From positions 1 through 64,000 of the forward strand of contig NZ_VOSM01000013.1 in NCBI RefSeq assembly GCF_007997015.1: 64,000 bases of DNA, in the 5' to 3' direction. The DNA is from Lujinxingia vulgaris. GTDB taxonomy: Bacteria; Myxococcota_A; Bradymonadia; Bradymonadales; Bradymonadaceae. Shown here piece after piece: positions 41,799-50,990 of the stretch (the stretch's first letter is position 1; the number at the start of each line of letters is the position of its first letter). Position numbers and translations under genes: made by a program. Below the pieces are notes generated by a model. It saw nothing but the letters and a program-made list of their open reading frames with translations, had not been told where the DNA came from and made no database searches.

Positions 41799-42701
41799 AT
41801 GCTCGACATCGTCATTGATGCGCGCGCCGCCCAGCTGGGGCCTGGCTTTGAAGTGGCGCGGATTCTGCCCTATCGCAAGCGACGGATGGTCGGGCCGTTT
41901 ATCTTTCTGGATCACGCCGGGCCGGTCTCACTGCGGCCGGTGATCTCCGAGGAGATGGACGTGTTGCCCCACCCGCATATCGGGCTCTCGACGATCACGT
42001 ACATCTTTCACGGCAAGTGGATGCACCGCGACAGCGTGGGCTACGAGCAGGTGATCAAGCCGGGGGATGTGAACTGGATGACGGCCGGCAGCGGCGTGAG
42101 CCATTCGGAGCGTTTTGAAGACGAGTTTCGGCGCACCGGCGGGGATCTGGAGCTTTTGCAGGCCTGGGTGGCGCTGCCCGAAGAGATTGAGGAGACCGAC
42201 CCCACGTTTCATCATTACGAGCAGACGCAGCTTCCCCACGATGATGCATCGGGCGTGTGGTTGCGGGTGATCGCCGGTCAGGCCTACGGTCTGAAAAGCC
42301 CCGTGCAGACCCACTCGCCGCTCTTCTATGTGCACAGCGAGCTTGCGCCGGAGGCGAGGTTGAAACTTCCCGAGGGTTACAGCGAGCGCGCCGTTTATGT
42401 GGCGCGCGGGAAGGTGGAGCTCGGCGGTCAGCTCTACAAAAAGGGGCAGCTGCTGGTGGTGGAGGCTGGCAAAGATCCGGTGATCACCGCGCGCACCCCG
42501 GCCACCGTGATGCTGCTCGGCGGCGAGCCGCTGGGGAAGCGGCATATCTGGTGGAACTTTGTGTCGTCAAGCAAGGAGCGCATCGAGCAGGCCAAGGCCG
42601 ACTGGGAGGCCGGGCGCATCAAACTTCCGGTGCACGACGACGAGGAGTTCATTCCATTGCCGGGCGGCTCCAAAAAGAGCGATGCCGAACCCCTCTCCTG
42701 A
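41799..42701 (+). CDS. Pirin family protein
   Basis: A 300-residue double-cupin protein. The N-terminal metal site is formed by HPHIGLSTITYIFHGKWMHRDS and the distal HSE in MTAGSGVSHSERF (three His and one Glu, as in pirin/YhhW). The C-terminal cupin (KLPEGYSERAVYVARGKVELGG) and the end phrase IWWNFVSSSKERIEQAKADW are diagnostic. Bacterial pirins are reported as quercetinases or redox-linked regulators; the substrate here is not evident. GTGGAGG lies about 5 bases before the ATG. Confidence 0.93.
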   Translation: MLDIVIDARAAQLGPGFEVARILPYRKRRMVGPFIFLDHAGPVSLRPVISEEMDVLPHPHIGLSTITYIFHGKWMHRDSVGYEQVIKPGDVNWMTAGSGVSHSERFEDEFRRTGGDLELLQAWVALPEEIEETDPTFHHYEQTQLPHDDASGVWLRVIAGQAYGLKSPVQTHSPLFYVHSELAPEARLKLPEGYSERAVYVARGKVELGGQLYKKGQLLVVEAGKDPVITARTPATVMLLGGEPLGKRHIWWNFVSSSKERIEQAKADWEAGRIKLPVHDDEEFIPLPGGSKKSDAEPLS

Positions 42702-42816
42702 GCGTTCCGCAACGTACGAGGATCGCCAGGGGGGTAAGTTGCTTCTAAGTGCCGGGTCCGCTAAAGACGTCGGGTCACCTAAAGACCTAATCTGACACAT
42801 GTTTTTAGAGGTAGCC

Positions 42817-45063
42817 ATGTCCCGGTGCGCTGTTGCACTAGTAGTTGTGATCACCCTTTTCTTAAGTGCCTGCGGTGGGGGCGATACCGATCGTCGTCGC
42901 AATGACGATGAGAACGCCTGCGTGCCCTCCTGCCAGGATGGGTTTAGCTGTGTGGCGGGTACCTGTTATGTGCGCGTGCAGCCTGAAGATTGTGGGGAGG
43001 GCGAGGAGTTCGACCCTTCGTACCGGGTCTGTCTGGTGCCCTCGTGTGAGGACACGGTTCAGAACGGGGGTGAGGAGGGCGTGGACTGCGGGGGGCCCTG
43101 CGAGCTGAGCTGTGAGGACGAGCCGGTGGAGCCGACCTGCGATGATGGCATTCAGAACGGGGGTGAGGAGGGCGTGGATTGCGGGGGGGCCTGCGGGCTG
43201 AGCTGTGAGGACGAGCCGGATGTCGATCCACCCACCTGCGATGATGGCATTCAGAACGGGGGTGAGGAGGGCGTGGACTGTGGCGGCTCCTGCGAGGAGG
43301 CCTGCGCTGCTGCACCGAGCTGTGAGGATGGCATTCAGAACGGGGGTGAAGAGGGCGTGGATTGCGGGGGCCCCTGTGAGCAGGCCTGTGAGATTCCGGC
43401 GAGCTGTGGCGATGGCCAGGTGCAGGGCGAAGAGCAATGCGACCATGGTGGCACCGTGGAGCTGGCCTGCGCCTACGGTGAGGCCAGCTGTGAGGTGTGC
43501 AACGCGCAGTGTCAGCTCGTGGCCGGGCAGAGCTCGGGCTACTGCGGCGACGGGGTGGTGCAGTCCGACGAGGGTGAAGGTTGCGACCATGGCGGCAGCC
43601 CCGAGACCGAGTGTGAGGCCGGTGAGACGAGCTGCCAGGTGTGCAACGCGCAGTGCGAGCTTGTCGACGTGGAAGTTGAGTCCGGCTGCGGCGACGGGGT
43701 GGTGCAGAGCGGCGAAGATTGCGATCACGGCGGCAGCCCCCAGACGAGCTGCGCCTACGGTGAGGAGAGCTGCCAGGTGTGCAACGCGCAGTGTCAGGAG
43801 GTCGCCGGTCGGGTCACCGGTTATTGCGGCGACGGTGTGATGCAGCCTGCCCATGAGGGCTGTGACGGGGGCGACCTCGACGGGGCCACCTGCACCTCGG
43901 TGGGATCAGCGGGCGGCGCGCTCAGCTGTGACGCGAGCTGTGAGCTGGATCAGAGCGCGTGTCTGGACGTGGAGATCGCCGAGCTCACATCGGGCTTTGC
44001 GCATACCTGTGTGCGCACCACCAACGGTCAGGTGTACTGCTGGGGTCGCAACGACGACGGGCGCCTGGGCGATGGCACCACCATCTACAAGGCGCAGCCC
44101 ACGCTGGTGCCGGGGCTCAGCAATGTGACGAAGATCTCGGCCGGTGGCTATCACACCTGCGCGATTCAGCAGGGCGGCACGCTCTCATGCTGGGGAGGAA
44201 ATCAGACGGGTCAGCTTGGCAACGGGACTGTCGTCGACGCTCTCACGCCCACGCCGGTGGTGTGGGCGGGCACACCTCCGGTGGTGACCACGGTGAGCGC
44301 GGGATCAACGCATACCTGCGCGATCGTCAGCGGCGGGCAGGCCTACTGCTGGGGCAGCGATGAATCTGGCAAACTTGGCAGCGGCGGGGCAGTTCCATCA
44401 AGCAGTCCTCTGACACTGCCGACGCCGGTGTCGGGTCTGGCCGACGCCACGCAGATCCACGCCGGGCGGTACCACAGTTGTGCTCGCCGTCAGCTCAACG
44501 GACGCTATGTATGCTGGGGACGTAACAGCTACGGTGAGCTTGGTGATGCGGGTTATTTTGGTTCCAGCTCAACTGTGCCGCGTCAGGTTGATGACGCCGA
44601 TTATATCTCCGGCTTTCTCTCCGGCCCCTATGTTGCGGCCGGAGATCGTTACTCATGCGCGCGAGGGACGTTCGGCACGATTTACTGCTGGGGAAGCCCC
44701 GCCTACGGACAGCTCGGAGACAGCTCGACGCCTTCGACCTCACGCCCCAATGAGGTGTTTGGCGGGCCGGGTTCGGCGGATTTTCTGAGCGTTGGGGAGC
44801 GCCACGTGTGTGCGGTAGCCAGCGGTACGGTCTACTGCTGGGGCAGCGGCCAGTACGGGCGGCTGGGCCTGGGCGACACCGATAACTTCTACGAGCCCTT
44901 TGCGCTGACGATGCCCTCGGCCATCGATGTGCAGGTGGGCGGGATGCACACCTGCGCGCGCCTGACCGACGGCGGAGTGATGTGCTGGGGACGCAACTCC
45001 CACGGTCAGCTGGGCGACGGCACGCAGGTCGATCGCACGACGCCGGTGCGCGTGCAGTTTTAA
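42817..45063 (+). CDS. Cys-rich lipoprotein with DUF4215-like and RCC1 repeats
   Basis: A 748-residue surface lipoprotein with lipobox FLSAC. Residues ~25-75 are a Cys-rich knot. Next are four copies of C-DGIQNGGEEGVDCGG-C (about residues 75-195), then four DUF4215-like units (CGDGVVQ..E.CDHGG...CQVCNAQCQ; ~200-370). The C-terminal ~370 residues hold seven RCC1-type repeats (HTCA...CWG.N..GQLGDG), predicted to form a propeller. All three repeat types are common in Myxococcota and Bradymonadota surface proteins. Binding or adhesion is inferred; no catalytic motif. The Met at 42817 begins the signal sequence. Confidence 0.87.
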   Translation: MSRCAVALVVVITLFLSACGGGDTDRRRNDDENACVPSCQDGFSCVAGTCYVRVQPEDCGEGEEFDPSYRVCLVPSCEDTVQNGGEEGVDCGGPCELSCEDEPVEPTCDDGIQNGGEEGVDCGGACGLSCEDEPDVDPPTCDDGIQNGGEEGVDCGGSCEEACAAAPSCEDGIQNGGEEGVDCGGPCEQACEIPASCGDGQVQGEEQCDHGGTVELACAYGEASCEVCNAQCQLVAGQSSGYCGDGVVQSDEGEGCDHGGSPETECEAGETSCQVCNAQCELVDVEVESGCGDGVVQSGEDCDHGGSPQTSCAYGEESCQVCNAQCQEVAGRVTGYCGDGVMQPAHEGCDGGDLDGATCTSVGSAGGALSCDASCELDQSACLDVEIAELTSGFAHTCVRTTNGQVYCWGRNDDGRLGDGTTIYKAQPTLVPGLSNVTKISAGGYHTCAIQQGGTLSCWGGNQTGQLGNGTVVDALTPTPVVWAGTPPVVTTVSAGSTHTCAIVSGGQAYCWGSDESGKLGSGGAVPSSSPLTLPTPVSGLADATQIHAGRYHSCARRQLNGRYVCWGRNSYGELGDAGYFGSSSTVPRQVDDADYISGFLSGPYVAAGDRYSCARGTFGTIYCWGSPAYGQLGDSSTPSTSRPNEVFGGPGSADFLSVGERHVCAVASGTVYCWGSGQYGRLGLGDTDNFYEPFALTMPSAIDVQVGGMHTCARLTDGGVMCWGRNSHGQLGDGTQVDRTTPVRVQF

Positions 45064-45065
45064 GC

Positions 45066-45262
45066 TGCACGACCGACCCTCGGACGTGCATCACGTAGAC
45101 GTGGTGCGGGTGAGGTACGACCGGGGGTCGGACATTCGAGCGAAAATTCGGGGCTATGATACGACCGAGGGTCGGTCATCACGAGGGTGATGTGACCGAC
45201 CCTCGGTCGCGTTTCACGTAGACGTGGAGCGGGTGAGGCACGACCGGGGGTTGGTCATTTTT
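45066..45262. repeat. Palindromic repeats in both orientations
   Basis: Four copies: CACGACCGACCCTCGGACGTGC, ACGACCGGGGGTCGGAC, ACGACCGAGGGTCGGTC and GACCGACCCTCGGTCGC, and a final CACGACCGGGGGTTGGTC reaching the end of the convergent gene. The block CACGTAGACGTGGNGCGGGTGAGG occurs twice between them, so a larger unit was duplicated. Confidence 0.75.
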
Positions 45263-45587
45263 GGCACGACGCCAGCGCGCGGTCGACCTGTTCGGCCAGG
45301 GCGCTGGCAGCGCTGACGCGATCTTCTCGGGGGGTGGCGTAATGCATCCGAAGTTGCAGTCGACCGGTGGCGGGCACCACCAGCAGGCGGTGCTCCTCGG
45401 CGCTGAAGAAGACCCACATCGGGAGGTTGGAGGCCTGGCCGCTCCGGGTAAGCCCGACGCCTTCGAGCGCTGCGGGCATGGCGTCGAGGTTGGTGCCCTC
45501 GGGGAGATCGAGGCGCCAGAGAAGATCGTCGATGCACGCCCGGTCTTTTCGCAGGTTGAGCGGCGCATCGATCTCCGAGGTGCTCAT
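45255..45587 (-). CDS. Small protein, third gene of the V4R/kinase operon
   Basis: A 110-residue soluble protein of unknown family. It begins MSTSEIDAPLNLRKDRACID, with central strands (MWVFFSAEEHRLLVVPATGRLQLRMHYATP) and a C-terminal helix AASALAEQVDRALASC. Its ATG overlaps the stop of the V4R gene (ATGA), so translation is probably coupled and the product may work with that protein. Its last bases lie inside a dispersed palindrome. Confidence 0.7.
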   Translation of the reverse strand: MSTSEIDAPLNLRKDRACIDDLLWRLDLPEGTNLDAMPAALEGVGLTRSGQASNLPMWVFFSAEEHRLLVVPATGRLQLRMHYATPREDRVSAASALAEQVDRALASCQK

Positions 45588-46852
45588 CGGATCTGCCGGG
45601 TCACGATGACTTCGCAATGATCGTCGCCGCAGCTGACGCAGTGGGTCTGCTCGGCCTGCCACTGGTTGTCGGGATCGTTGCTCATCTGGTCGTAGAACTC
45701 CGGCGTGAACGCCGGCGTCGAGCTCCAGTCGACGGCGTGGCCGAGCTGCGCGATGGCCTCACACGCCCCCTCAAAGAGGTAGCACGAGGGGGTGGAGCCC
45801 TCGCCATGGCGCAGCTTGTAGTAGGGGCCTTCATAGGTGGAGGGCGCCTGGAGGATGAGCAGCCGTCCCGGCTCAAAGTCGGCCACCGACCACCTCCCGA
45901 AGCCTAAGCCCCGGGCGATCGTGCAGGAATGAAGCGCGACGGTGAGCGCGTCGCGCTCGCTGGTGCCGGTGAGCGCCTCCCACTCCGGCGAACCGATGAT
46001 GCCGCCGAAGGTGTTAAAGCCGCACATCCGGCCGGCCTCGCGCAGCAGCCCGGCCGAGACCCGCGCAAAGCTCTCGTGGCGCTGGCGCAAGGTCTCGAGC
46101 ATCTCGTAGGAGAGGCGGTTGTAGATGTTGACCGGGCTGAAGGTCACAAAGACGCCAAACGCCTCAATCAGCCCGCGCTCATCACCTTTGACACCCGAGA
46201 GGAAGTCGCGCAGACCCTCGGTCAGGCGCTGGACCTCGTCTTCGGAGCGGCCGCCGAAGCTTTTGGGGAGCACATCGAGCGTGGCCTGGCGGGTCACCGG
46301 TGGCTCCAGGGGCTGGGTGCCTTCGACGCGGCGCAGGCGGAACTCGCAGCTCTGATGGCCCATAGCCAGGCAGAGGGTCTCGGTGGCTTCGACCTCGTGG
46401 GGAGGAAGATCGAAGGCGACGGCCATTGCGGCGGCTGCAAAGCCTGCGGCCAGGGCGTCGGCCGGAGAGTAGCGGGGCTGGTCGCCGAACTTCTCGCGCC
46501 AGCTGTAGCTGGAGTGCAGGGTGCGGCCCAGGGCCACGCCGCCCTGCGCGTTGAGGCCGCTGAGCTCCAGGCGGCCGTGCCCCCAGGTGCGAAAGAGATC
46601 TTCGGCGAGTTGGAGGCGCGCGGCGGGATCGGCGATGTTGAGCTCGAGGACGGCGCGGTTGAGCAGGGCCCAGAAGAACTCGCGGGCCGCCTCGGTGCGC
46701 AGCTTCGCGCCGCCGGCAAGCCCCAGCGCGTCGTTGACGGTCTTGTCGATAAAGAGGTTGTAGTGATGGCAGTGCCCGCAGACGGGCGTCTCCGCCACAA
46801 ATCGCAGGTCGTACTCGGGGCTCCAGCGTTCCAGATCATGCAGGGGGCTCAT
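45584..46852 (-). CDS. Double V4R-domain protein
   Basis: A 422-residue cytosolic protein with two V4R (4-vinyl-reductase-like) sensor domains. Each ends in the family signature of Cys, short spacer, then C-E: TLCLAMGHQSCEFRLRRVE near residue 175 and THCVSCGDDHCEVIVTRQ at the C-terminus. Further Cys/His residues at the N-terminus (CGHCHHYN) could bind metal. V4R domains bind small hydrophobic ligands and often feed signalling proteins. The gene lies 54 bp downstream of a hybrid histidine kinase gene and overlaps a small gene, so it is likely the ligand-binding partner of that kinase. Two V4R domains without an effector domain is unusual. Confidence 0.75.
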   Translation of the reverse strand: MSPLHDLERWSPEYDLRFVAETPVCGHCHHYNLFIDKTVNDALGLAGGAKLRTEAAREFFWALLNRAVLELNIADPAARLQLAEDLFRTWGHGRLELSGLNAQGGVALGRTLHSSYSWREKFGDQPRYSPADALAAGFAAAAMAVAFDLPPHEVEATETLCLAMGHQSCEFRLRRVEGTQPLEPPVTRQATLDVLPKSFGGRSEDEVQRLTEGLRDFLSGVKGDERGLIEAFGVFVTFSPVNIYNRLSYEMLETLRQRHESFARVSAGLLREAGRMCGFNTFGGIIGSPEWEALTGTSERDALTVALHSCTIARGLGFGRWSVADFEPGRLLILQAPSTYEGPYYKLRHGEGSTPSCYLFEGACEAIAQLGHAVDWSSTPAFTPEFYDQMSNDPDNQWQAEQTHCVSCGDDHCEVIVTRQIR

Positions 46853-46906
46853 GGCGACTCCAACGACGGGGGTGGGGAGACGTACAGCGAAACTCAGAAA
46901 AGACGC

Positions 46907-48841
46907 TCAGCTGAGCGCCGGGGCAAGCGGGCGGCGGGCGCCGGGGGCGACCAGACGGTCGACCTCCTCGACGAGCTCGGCGCCGGTGAAGTTGCCTTTG
47001 CGCATCACCCGCTCGGTGACCTGCTGGAGCTGTTGCAGCTCTTTGCGGGAGAGCTGGCGGGCGGTGACCACGATGACCGGGATCTCGCTCAGCGCGGGGT
47101 CGGCGCGCAGCACCTCCAGAAACTCAAAGCCGTCCATCTCGGGCATCATCAGATCGAGGAGGATGATGTCGGGGAGGTTGTCGGCATTGAGCGTGCGCAG
47201 ATGATCGATGGCCTTGCGGCCGTGGATGGCGGTGGTGGTCTGCCAGCCGGCGTTTTGCAGGGTGCGATCCATGATCTCGCGCGTGGCGTCATCGTCTTCC
47301 ACCACCAGCGCCTGCAACTCGCCGCGCTCCAGCTCGAAGCGCTGGAGGGTGCGCAGGAGGACGTCGCCGCTGACGGGTTTGACCAGGTAGTCGTCGGCGC
47401 CGAGCGCGAAGCCTTTTTTGCGGTCGACGACCATCGTGAGCATGACGACGGGGATGTGGGCGAGCTCCGGGTCGTGTTTGAGCTCGGCCAGGGTGTCCCA
47501 GCCGCTGCGGCCGGGCATCATCACATCGAGGGTGATGGCCGAGGGGCCGACGGCGCGGGCCATGCGCAGGCCCTCATCGCCGCTGATGGCGCTGACGACG
47601 CGGTAGCCGGCGCGGCCGAGCTGGCGACGCAGCAGCTCATGGACGGTCTCGCTGTCGTCGATGACCAGGACGGTGTGGTCGTTGCGGGCGGCACGCGGCA
47701 GGGCGGCGGCCTCGTCGATGGCGTTGAGCGCCTCGCTGGCCACCAGCGGTGCGGGCAGATGCACGCTGAAGGTGGAGCCTTCGCCGGGGCTGCTGGTGGC
47801 GTTGATGAAGCCGCCCATCATGCGGCAGAAGTGCTGCGTAATGGTGAGTCCCAGACCGGTGCCGCCGTACTGGCGGGTGGTGGAGTTGTCGGCCTGGGTG
47901 AAGGGCTCAAAGAGCTCGTCGATCTTCTCCTGGACCACGCCGATGCCGGTGTCGGTGACATCGAAGACGAAGTTCTCGCCGGGGCCGGTGTCTTCGCGGC
48001 GCACGTTGAGGGTGACGCGGCCGCCCTCTGTGAACTTGCAGGCGTTGCTCAGGAGGTTGATGAGGATCTGGCGCAGCTTGATGCGGTCGGCGCGGATCGT
48101 GCCCAGGCCTTCTTCGGCGACGACCTCAAAGTGGTTGTTTTTCTCGCGGGCCACCGGCTCAATGGTGGAGACGACATCATCAATAAGCTCGCCAAGATCG
48201 AAGCTCTCCCAGACGATCTCGTGGCGACCGGCCTCGATCTTGGAGAGGTCGAGGATGTCGTTGATCAGGCTTAAGAGGTGCTTGGCGGCGGTGTAAATCT
48301 TGCCGAGATCGGGGGTGATCTCGTTGTAGCCAAAGACCTCGGCGTCTTCGCGAATAAGTTCGGTGTAGCCGATGACGGCGTTGAGCGGGGTGCGCAGCTC
48401 GTGGCTCATATTGGCCAGAAAGCTGCTCTTGGCCTGGTTGGCCTCGATGGCCTGGTCGCGGGCGCGGGTGATCTCGTCGTTGAGGCGCTGGAGGCGGTCG
48501 GCGACCTCTTTTTGTTCGGTGACGTCGCGGATCACGCAGACAGCGCCGACGACAACGCCGTCGCGCTCAATGGGGCTGAGGATGTAGGAGACGGGCAGCG
48601 CGCTGGCACCGTTGCGCTCCAGAAGCCCGTCGTCGTCGCGCAGCGTGGCCCCGGAGTTGAGCAGGGTCTGGGCGCTGCGCTCGGGCTCGGTGGCTGGCTG
48701 GTCGGGGTCGGTGTGGTCGACGCCCAGGCGCTCCAGAAGTTTGAAATCGTCGTCGAGTGTGCCTCTGAAGAGGCGGGTGGCGGCCGGGTTGGCAAAGAGC
48801 AGGCGCCCGCGACGATCGATGGCGCAGACCCCGTCTTCCAC
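46907..48841 (-). CDS. Hybrid histidine kinase with two receivers (5' end interrupted)
   Basis: The open part encodes ~644 residues. A PAS domain comes first (DGVCAIDRRGRLLFANPAATRLF), then HisKA with H-box FLANMSHELRTPLNAVIGYTEL. HATPase_c follows (LLSNACKFT, DTGIGV, YGGTGLGLTI), then two receivers: one with acceptor Asp in ITLDVMMPGRSG and one with Asp in ILLDLMMPEMDG, each with its Lys (VKP; the second is less clear). It is a soluble hybrid kinase and first in the operon with the V4R gene. The GTG at 48841 is only one possible restart: protein-like sequence continues upstream to a UGA at 48998 and beyond to an ATG at 49081. Confidence 0.85.
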   Translation of the reverse strand: MEDGVCAIDRRGRLLFANPAATRLFRGTLDDDFKLLERLGVDHTDPDQPATEPERSAQTLLNSGATLRDDDGLLERNGASALPVSYILSPIERDGVVVGAVCVIRDVTEQKEVADRLQRLNDEITRARDQAIEANQAKSSFLANMSHELRTPLNAVIGYTELIREDAEVFGYNEITPDLGKIYTAAKHLLSLINDILDLSKIEAGRHEIVWESFDLGELIDDVVSTIEPVAREKNNHFEVVAEEGLGTIRADRIKLRQILINLLSNACKFTEGGRVTLNVRREDTGPGENFVFDVTDTGIGVVQEKIDELFEPFTQADNSTTRQYGGTGLGLTITQHFCRMMGGFINATSSPGEGSTFSVHLPAPLVASEALNAIDEAAALPRAARNDHTVLVIDDSETVHELLRRQLGRAGYRVVSAISGDEGLRMARAVGPSAITLDVMMPGRSGWDTLAELKHDPELAHIPVVMLTMVVDRKKGFALGADDYLVKPVSGDVLLRTLQRFELERGELQALVVEDDDATREIMDRTLQNAGWQTTTAIHGRKAIDHLRTLNADNLPDIILLDLMMPEMDGFEFLEVLRADPALSEIPVIVVTARQLSRKELQQLQQVTERVMRKGNFTGAELVEEVDRLVAPGARRPLAPALS

Positions 48842-49081
48842 CGCACTGAGCAGAGATTGCAGCTTCTCACGCTCCTCATTGACCTTAGACTCAAGCTGGC
48901 GCGAGGACTCACCCAGGGTGTCCAGGGTCTGGTTAAGCAGAAAGGCGTTATGCTCCGATTCCGCGCAGATCTGATTGATACCGACGAGCAGGCGGGCTCA
49001 GGTAGCCTCATCGGGAAGGGCCTGAGCGTCGTCGATATCCAGCGTTTCAAAAAGTGTGCGCAGTCGGGGGTGGATCGCCAT
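48842..49081 (-). pseudogene. 5' segment of the kinase gene, with in-frame UGA at 48998-49000
   Basis: In the kinase frame, an ATG at 49081 opens MAIHPRLRTLFETLD and continues to LPDEAT, then a TGA, then ARLLVGINQICAESEHNAFL and a coiled coil ending in VEDGVCAID. This is the layout seen in PAS-histidine kinases with an N-terminal ~80-residue helical head, where a Trp usually follows the LP-(D/S)-xx segment. A single TGG to TGA change would explain it. Whether this is a true mutation, a sequencing error or read-through cannot be told here. Confidence 0.6.
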
Positions 49082-49547
49082 AGGGGGAGTCCCGGGGGCA
49101 GGGGCAGAGGCAGGTGGGCCCGGTGTTTGTGGCGAGAAGATGATCGCAAAACACAAGGAAGCACGGTAGCTTAAGGCGTCAGGATGTAGACTAAGTGTCT
49201 GCTTACATTTCTCGCAGTCCCCGTAGGGTGCGTCAAGCGTTACACGCCCGGCTCCCCCGCGCGGGGGGCAGGGCGGACGTGAAATCGGGGCGAGGGCGAG
49301 GTCGATGGCCTGTGCCCCAGGGGCAGAGAAGGCTTCGGGGGAGTCCGGGGGCGGGATCGTGTTATAGATGTAGGGCAGGCTACCATCGAAGTCGTGTCTT
49401 CTGGATGGAGAGCGTCGCTTTTTGCCGGTGTATCTCACCTGTGTGGCTGGCGAGCGCGCATCGATCACCACCGCGTACTGCTCACGGAGTATGAACCCAG
49501 GGGTGCCAATGGAACCGGAACGAAGCGCAGCAGTAGAGGCCAGCACA
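49082..49547. other. Divergent intergenic region, kinase / desulfurase
   Basis: A 466-bp divergent gap. It is GC-rich, without members of either repeat family. Promoters for both flanking genes must lie here, but I could not assign a convincing -35/-10 or -24/-12 pair. Confidence 0.4.
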
Positions 49548-50780
49548 ATGAGTGAGTCTGCCAGTCTTGCGGCGCGGGTGCGCGAGCAGATCCCGGCGTT
49601 GCGCCATGAGGGTGGCGAGGCTGCGCGGCGCTGGGCGTATCTGGACAGCGCGGCGACGACGTTGACGCCGCAGCCGGTGATCGACGCGTTGAGTGATTTT
49701 TATGCCACCGAGACCGGCTCGGCGGGGCGAGGGGGGCATTGGAGGGCGCGGCGCTCGACCGGGCGCTACGAGGCGGCTCGGGAGCGGGTGGCGGCGTTTC
49801 TGGGGGCTGAGACGAGCGCCTCGGTGGTGTTTACGCGCGGGGCAACGCACGCGCTCAACCTGATTGCAGGCGGACTTCGCGGGGCGCTTCGGGAGGGCGA
49901 TGAGGTTGTGGTCAGCGCGATGGAGCATCACGCCAACCTGCTGCCCTGGCGCGCGCTGGCCGAAGCGAGCGGCGCGAGGTTGCGGGTGCTTCCGCTCAAT
50001 GAGCGTGGCGAGCTGGATATGGACGCGGCCGAGGCGATGATCGGCGCGCGTACGGCGGTTGTGGCGCTGACGCATGTCTCCAATGTGTTGGGGACGGTCA
50101 ACCCGGTGGACGAGCTTGTGGCGATGGCGCGCCAGCACGGCGCGTTGAGTGTGATCGATGGCTCGCAGAGTGTGGCGCATCGGGCGGTCGATGTGACGAC
50201 GCTGGGGTGTGACTTCTTTGTGTGTTCGGCCCACAAGATGTACGGCCCGACCGGGGTGGGAGTGCTCTATGGTCGGCCCGAGGCCCTGGAGCGGCTGCGT
50301 CCGGTGGAGCTGGGAGGAGGCATGATGACCTCGGTGACGGAGGAGGAGGTCGTCTTCGCCGAGCTTCCCAACCGGCTGGAGGCGGGCACGCCGCCGGTGG
50401 CGCAGGCGGTGGGGCTGGCTGCAGCGATCGCGTGGATGGAGGGGTTCGGGATGGAGGCGCTGCAGCGTCATGAAGAAGAGCTTACGGCCTATGCGCTGGG
50501 GCGCTTTGAGGCGGTTGAAGGGCTGGAGGTGGTGAGGCGTCCGCGGCAGCGTTCGGCGGTGATCGCCTTTGGTCTGCGCGGGGTGGACGCCTACGACCTG
50601 GGTGAGCTGCTCGACGCGCAGAATGTGGCGGTGCGTGTGGGCTCGCATTGCGCGCATCCGCTGGTGCGGGCGTTAGGGTTGTGCGCGACGGCTCGCGCAT
50701 CGTTTGGCGCCTACACCGATCGCGACGACGTCGATGCGCTCATTGAGGCGCTGATGCAGGCAACGCATTTCTCCAGATAA
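49548..50780 (+). CDS. SufS/CsdA-like cysteine desulfurase
   Basis: A 410-residue PLP enzyme of the class V aminotransferase group II desulfurases. AYLDSAATTLTP opens the fold; GGHWRARRSTGRYEAARERV and AMEHHANLLPW (PLP-stacking His) follow. The Schiff-base Lys is in CSAHKMYGPTGVGVLYG, and the active-site Cys in VRVGSHCAHPLV, where SufS usually has RxGHHCAQP. It removes sulfur from cysteine (or selenium from selenocysteine) for Fe-S or other sulfur transfer. No sufBCD or sufE is adjacent. The ATG at 49548 has AGAGG upstream and gives family length; ATGs at 49491 and 49509 are alternatives. Confidence 0.87.
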   Translation: MSESASLAARVREQIPALRHEGGEAARRWAYLDSAATTLTPQPVIDALSDFYATETGSAGRGGHWRARRSTGRYEAARERVAAFLGAETSASVVFTRGATHALNLIAGGLRGALREGDEVVVSAMEHHANLLPWRALAEASGARLRVLPLNERGELDMDAAEAMIGARTAVVALTHVSNVLGTVNPVDELVAMARQHGALSVIDGSQSVAHRAVDVTTLGCDFFVCSAHKMYGPTGVGVLYGRPEALERLRPVELGGGMMTSVTEEEVVFAELPNRLEAGTPPVAQAVGLAAAIAWMEGFGMEALQRHEEELTAYALGRFEAVEGLEVVRRPRQRSAVIAFGLRGVDAYDLGELLDAQNVAVRVGSHCAHPLVRALGLCATARASFGAYTDRDDVDALIEALMQATHFSR

Positions 50781-50990
50781 GCGCGGTGTCGCGCGGTTGG
50801 GGGGCTTTCGCGTGGGGCCCCCGGTGTTAGTCTGGGTGATGGGCGCGGCGCCTGACCGATCATCGGCGTTGGTCAATCTCGGCGTTGGTCAATCTCGGCG
50901 CTGGCCAATCGGAGGCGGCTCAGCCACACTAAGCGCTCTCCTTACAACGCGCGGCATACGAACGTTTTGATTGAAGTGACGAGCTCCCGT

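Noticed and set aside
45929-48274. A 781-codon open frame on the plus strand
   Set aside because: It lies antisense to the V4R and histidine kinase genes, both with clear domains. High GC makes long antisense frames common here.
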